Assembly: GCA_019359175.1 (NCBI GenBank)
Contig: JAHHHU010000028.1
Span: 1 to 46,866, forward strand
Direction of reading: 5' to 3'
DNA from: Phormidium tanganyikae FI6-MK23
Lineage (GTDB): Bacteria; Cyanobacteriota; Cyanobacteriia; Leptolyngbyales; Leptolyngbyaceae
Length of the DNA: 46,866 nucleotides
Shown: positions 43,768 through 46,866 of the stretch, piece after piece
Numbering within the stretch: position 1 is the first letter of the stretch
Layout: every line of letters starts with the position of its first letter
The notes under the pieces: model-generated
Seen by the model: the letters and a program-made list of their open reading frames with translations, nothing else
What the model was told of the DNA's origin: nothing
The model's database searches: none
Position numbers and translations under genes: made by a program

Positions 43768-45567
43768 ATGGCTTCTCTAAAATTCGGTTTCTACGTTCTT
43801 ACATTTCTGTCGATTCTGTCGATCGCACTTCCTGCCCTTGCGGATGCTCCAGCCGCCCTCGATTTTAATCTCGCTCAACAGACCCCACCCCGCAGAACAG
43901 CACCCTTGAACTTCAGTTCTCCGATCGCACAAGGAACCCAAATCGTTCTAAATGGACAGACCTTTAGTGGAAATTGGCTACAGTGGCAGGCGGACGGAGC
44001 AACCCGGATTGGACTGAGCGATGCGATCGTAGTGCAGCGATTTGGGGCTGACCTGCTCAGTACAACAGATGCGGCTCGCCAGCCGATTCAATGGTTTTCT
44101 GGAGCAGTTTTTCCGACTCGATTAGCACCGCCCTTGCGATATCTAGACATAACGGAATTCGCGCAGAAAAACGGTTGGCAAACTCAAATTAATGGAAACG
44201 CGCTACAGATTTCGGCTCCGATCGCGAATCTGGTCGCCATTCAGCAAGACCAACCAGGCGCAAATGTCGATCGCATTACGATCTCGCTCGATCGTCCCGC
44301 AACTTGGCAAGCTGACCCGCAGCAAAACGAACTTGTTTTAACCCTAGATGCCCAAGCGAATCAGAACCAACTGCAAAAATTCAAGCCGAGTCCTGCAAGT
44401 CGAATTCGATCTCTAAAAGTCGAGCCAACTGGAAACCGCACCACGATTACAGTTGGCGTTCCGATTAACTTACGTCCTCGAATTACAACTGCATCAAATC
44501 CCGATCGCATCTCGATCGAAGTCGGCTCAAACTCTCTCAGCGATAAAGATATTTTGTGGGCGAATGGCTTATTCTGGCGGCAGAAATCTTTAGCGATCGG
44601 AGCGAATCAATTCCCGATCGTTTGGCTCGAAGCCAATCCCCGACAACCCGGACTAAGCATTCGCCCAATTTTGCCAAACGCCGCCACCTTGATCGGAACC
44701 TTACCGCTATTTCAAACAGCACAGCAATCTTTAGCGACAGCAGCTATCAATGGCGGATATTTCAATCGCAACAATCAGCTACCGCTTGGAGCAATCAAAA
44801 TTGACAATCGATTCACATCCAGTCCGATCTTAGGTCGGGGTGTAGTCGGATGGGATGCTGCTGGAAATTGGAAGTTCGATCGCTTAACGCTTCAAGAAAC
44901 TTTGATTCTCGGCTCCGGTCAGCGGTTCCCCCTAACCACGCTAAATTCTGCTTATGTTCAAGCTGGAATTGCTCGCTATACAGCCGATTGGGGCAGCACT
45001 TACACGACGCTCTCTGATAACGAAATCTTGATCAACGTGCAAAACAACCAAATCGGAGTCCAGCAAACAGCCGCAACCGCTGGAACTGTAATCGCTGTCC
45101 CTACGACCGGATATTTATTAGTTTTTCGATCGAACCGTACCGCCGCCGCATCTTTCACTCCCTCGACTCCCGTTCAGCTCGAAAGCGTCTTTAACCCTGC
45201 CGATCTTGCCGCATTGCCGAATCTCATCGGAGGTGGGCCGCTTCTCATTCGCAACGGTCAAATCGTTCTTGATGGTCGCTTGGAGCAGTTCAGCCCAGCA
45301 TTTATCCAAGAAAGAGCGGCTCGAAGCGCGATCGGACAAACCGCAGACGGCAGAATTCTCATCGTCACCGCTCAAAACAACGTTTTAGGGTCAGGCGCAA
45401 CATTGAGCGATATGGCAGAAATCATGCAGCAATTGGGAGCCGTCAATGCCCTAAATCTCGACGGTGGAAGTTCAACCACGCTCTATTTGGGGGGACAAAT
45501 TCTCGATCGACCATCCCGATCGTCTGCACGAGTTCACAATGGCATCGGCGTTTTTCTCCAGCCCTAG
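43768..45567 (+). CDS. Secreted phosphodiester glycosidase (NAGPA/DUF2233) family protein
   Basis: This 599-residue exported protein starts with a signal peptide (hydrophobic ~5-25, ending ALPALADA). The N-terminal half has AMIN-like beta-strand repeats (DRITISLDRPATWQADPQQNELVLTLDAQ and TTITVGVPINLRPRITTASNPDRISIEVG), which in other proteins bind peptidoglycan or periplasmic partners. The C-terminal half is the phosphodiester glycosidase/DUF2233 domain: AAINGGYFNRNNQLPLGAIKID, IGGGPLLIRNGQ, RSAIGQTADGRILIVTA, and LNLDGGSSTTLYLGGQ near the end. Relatives cleave N-acetylglucosamine from phosphodiesters or act on cell-wall sugars; the substrate here is unknown. Upstream in-frame TTG/GTG starts exist, but the ATG places the signal peptide correctly. 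Confidence 0.85.
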   Translation: MASLKFGFYVLTFLSILSIALPALADAPAALDFNLAQQTPPRRTAPLNFSSPIAQGTQIVLNGQTFSGNWLQWQADGATRIGLSDAIVVQRFGADLLSTTDAARQPIQWFSGAVFPTRLAPPLRYLDITEFAQKNGWQTQINGNALQISAPIANLVAIQQDQPGANVDRITISLDRPATWQADPQQNELVLTLDAQANQNQLQKFKPSPASRIRSLKVEPTGNRTTITVGVPINLRPRITTASNPDRISIEVGSNSLSDKDILWANGLFWRQKSLAIGANQFPIVWLEANPRQPGLSIRPILPNAATLIGTLPLFQTAQQSLATAAINGGYFNRNNQLPLGAIKIDNRFTSSPILGRGVVGWDAAGNWKFDRLTLQETLILGSGQRFPLTTLNSAYVQAGIARYTADWGSTYTTLSDNEILINVQNNQIGVQQTAATAGTVIAVPTTGYLLVFRSNRTAAASFTPSTPVQLESVFNPADLAALPNLIGGGPLLIRNGQIVLDGRLEQFSPAFIQERAARSAIGQTADGRILIVTAQNNVLGSGATLSDMAEIMQQLGAVNALNLDGGSSTTLYLGGQILDRPSRSSARVHNGIGVFLQP

Positions 45568-45750
45568 CATTCCGCTGCACTTCTTTATCATTTTCGCAAT
45601 TCAAATCAAGACTTCGTAAAATCTTTTCAAATTGTCCACTATAAGCGAGCGCCTTCCGGATTGGTTTGTTAGCCTTCTTGGTTGGGAATCAAATCTGCGC
45701 GAATTCGCCCACTCGTCCGCGAACTTTTAGTACTTATGAGGAGAGAAACG

Positions 45751-46161
45751 GTGGCTCAGGCTCAAGAAAAGACTCAAACTCCAGCCCTTGTGCTGTCTCC
45801 AAACCCAGTTAAAACCGCTGCAACCGAACTTCGCCCTTGGGGGTCGTTCACGATTCTCGAAGAAGGTCGCGGCTACAAAATCAAGCGCATCGAAGTCAAA
45901 CCTGGACATCGCCTAAGTTTACAAATGCACCACCACCGCAGCGAACACTGGATCGTCGTATCCGGAACGGCAAAAGTCGAATGCGGCGGCGAAGAAATCA
46001 CACTCGGCAGTAACCAATCAACCTATGTGCCGCAATGCACAACCCACCGTTTAGAGAATCCTGGCGTAATTCCCCTAATTCTCATCGAAGTCCAAAACGG
46101 CGAATATCTTGGAGAAGATGACATCGTAAGATTCCAAGACGATTACTCCCGCGCGAATTAA
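45751..46161 (+). CDS. Cupin, mannose-6-phosphate isomerase type II C-terminal-like
   Basis: This 136-residue single-domain cupin is like the C-terminal isomerase domain of bifunctional AlgA/ManC enzymes: RPWGSFTILEEGRGYKIKRIEVKPGHRLSLQMHHHRSEHWIVVSGTA with the three metal His/Glu ligands, then TLGSNQSTYVPQCTTHRLENPG carrying the last His. The guanylyltransferase half is absent. It may interconvert mannose-6-phosphate and fructose-6-phosphate, supplying GDP-mannose for polysaccharide, but stand-alone cupins of this type have not always been shown to be enzymes. GTG at 45751 is selected because GAGGAGA lies seven bases upstream; longer starts add no family sequence. A clear terminator follows. 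Confidence 0.83.
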   Translation: MAQAQEKTQTPALVLSPNPVKTAATELRPWGSFTILEEGRGYKIKRIEVKPGHRLSLQMHHHRSEHWIVVSGTAKVECGGEEITLGSNQSTYVPQCTTHRLENPGVIPLILIEVQNGEYLGEDDIVRFQDDYSRAN

Positions 46162-46180
46162 ATATTGAATTTTATTTTGG

Positions 46181-46217
46181 AGTGAGGCAGTTCTAAGGGA
46201 TTGCCTCACTTTGTTTT
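46181..46217 (+). terminator. Intrinsic terminator of the cupin gene
   Basis: AGTGAGGCA (46181-46189) pairs perfectly with TGCCTCACT (46202-46210), 12-base loop, followed by TTGTTTTT. It starts 20 bp after the cupin stop. Confidence 0.88.
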
Positions 46218-46272
46218 TGGGCTAAACGATCGCGGTACGATTGAAAACGCCAATTTCAACTTCTCCGATTAC

Positions 46273-46605
46273 ATGATCGAACTGAGCCAGTCCGCGATCG
46301 CAGAAATCCGCCGCCTTCGCACTCGTCACCCCGATCCATCCGCCTTTTTCCGCCTACAAATTGAACCTGGTGGATGTGCGGGACTTTCATACCTAGCCAA
46401 ATTTGAAACTGAACTGAATTCGAGCGATCGCATTCAACAGTGCCACGGAATTCAAATCGCGATCGACCCTCACAGCGCTCAATATCTGGATAATCTAACG
46501 ATCGATTTTTCAGAAGACCTGATGGGCGGCAGTTTCCGCTTCCACAATCCAAATGCCAAAAAAAGTTGTGATTGTGGTGTCTCGTTCTCGGTAAACGAGA
46601 GCTAG
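46273..46605 (+). CDS. HesB/IscA family iron-sulfur cluster protein
   Basis: This 110-residue A-type Fe-S scaffold/carrier-like protein contains IELSQSAIAEIRRL, FRLQIEPGGCAGLSYLAKFE (first Cys), IDFSEDLMGGSFRFHNPNAKKSCDCGVSF. The C-terminal pair is C-D-C rather than the usual C-G-C, so the three conserved cysteines are retained with a spacing variant. It would bind iron or a cluster and pass it to target enzymes. ATG 46273 is chosen because it begins at the domain; a TTG-initiated frame from 46201 starts inside the terminator. It lies upstream of rpsL on the same strand. Confidence 0.88.
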   Translation: MIELSQSAIAEIRRLRTRHPDPSAFFRLQIEPGGCAGLSYLAKFETELNSSDRIQQCHGIQIAIDPHSAQYLDNLTIDFSEDLMGGSFRFHNPNAKKSCDCGVSFSVNES

Positions 46606-46641
46606 AATAGATAGGCTCTACAGACAGCGATCGACTCAACT

Positions 46642-46683
46642 TGTCAAAAGTGTTTGACAGGTGTATTGATCCGTTGGTATGTT
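46642..46683 (+). promoter_or_regulatory. Candidate rpsL promoter with overlapping inverted repeat
   Basis: TTGACA (46654-46659) and TATGTT (46678-46683) are spaced 18 bp apart and lie 57 bp before the rpsL start, a good sigma-70-type promoter. The -35 hexamer is the right arm of TGTCAAA-AGTG-TTTGACA (46642-46659), so a dimeric repressor could compete with polymerase. Confidence 0.55.
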
Positions 46684-46739
46684 TAGTGATCGTTGAAAGT
46701 CGAAGCAGTTTAAAAGCTGCGTTCTCCAATACATTAAAA

Positions 46740-46866
46740 ATGCCCACCATCCAGCAACTCATCCGTAGTGAGCGCAGTAAGGCTCAGAAGAAAACCAAAT
46801 CCCCGGCTCTGAAGAGTTGCCCTCAGCGTCGTGGAGTTTGCACACGGGTTTATACAACCACACCGA
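46740..46866 (+). CDS. rpsL: 30S ribosomal protein S12, 5' part
   Basis: The ATG at 46740 opens [20 protein letters not shown] and continues with [22 protein letters not shown], the N-terminus of ribosomal protein S12, at the decoding centre of the small subunit. The gene runs off the right edge. In cyanobacteria rpsL normally starts the str operon (rpsL-rpsG-fusA-tufA), so those genes probably follow. Confidence 0.97.
   Translation, partial: MPTIQQLIRSERSKAQKKTKSPALKSCPQRRGVCTRVYTTTP

Overview
The window looks like chromosomal DNA from a cyanobacterium, probably a filamentous Leptolyngbya-like lineage. The genus is a guess from general resemblance. The evidence for the phylum is strong: the HIP1 octamer GCGATCGC recurs throughout, genes and spacers alike, and the genes include cyanobacterial markers. 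These are pipX-pipY, sepF-proC, a group 1 SigA with the cyanobacterial C-terminal sequence, a DUF1824 gene, a plant/cyanobacterial-type glutamate synthase and a Gap1-type GAPDH. No rRNA, tRNA or CRISPR array was seen.

Left part (1-9.7 kb): a frameshifted transposase remnant resembling the ISKra4 family lies at the edge. It is followed by a small secreted Asn/Ser/Gln-rich protein with a tandem repeat, a lone DppB-like permease, a large GH15/phosphorylase-kinase-like protein, an amidohydrolase of the SAH/MTA deaminase type and glycolytic gap1. Two related Uma2 nuclease-like genes are interleaved here. The spacers carry unusually perfect inverted repeats, including a 50-bp palindrome.

Middle (9.7-19.9 kb): a UvrD-like helicase, a DUF1824 gene, two divergent sugar-binding lipoproteins, one of which heads a three-gene carbohydrate ABC operon without an ATPase, yebC, a UbiH-like FAD hydroxylase and queC. 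Downstream of yebC is a strong terminator hairpin in the minus orientation that no annotated gene explains, possibly the end of a small RNA.

Centre (19.9-30.6 kb): a degenerate response-regulator receiver, sigA, folA (opposite strand), then pipX-pipY, sepF and proC on one strand. These link nitrogen/PII signalling, PLP homeostasis, Z-ring assembly and proline synthesis. A perfect NtcA-type palindrome lies in the otherwise empty spacer between pipY and sepF. An SH3 protein, two GNAT genes, ruvX and a CofE-like membrane protein follow.

Right part (30.6-46.9 kb): an orphan beta-class DNA methyltransferase, an MMADHC-like gene, a PRC-barrel gene with a tightly coupled small hypothetical gene, smc, a third Uma2 gene, a very large glutamate synthase gene, a secreted phosphodiester glycosidase, a cupin, an IscA-like protein and the first codons of rpsL, the usual start of the str ribosomal operon.

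Most of the window is ordinary core genome. The best candidates for something undescribed are in the spacers: the orphan minus-strand terminator near 17.6 kb, the NtcA site at 24.47 kb and the near-perfect palindromes upstream of gap1.
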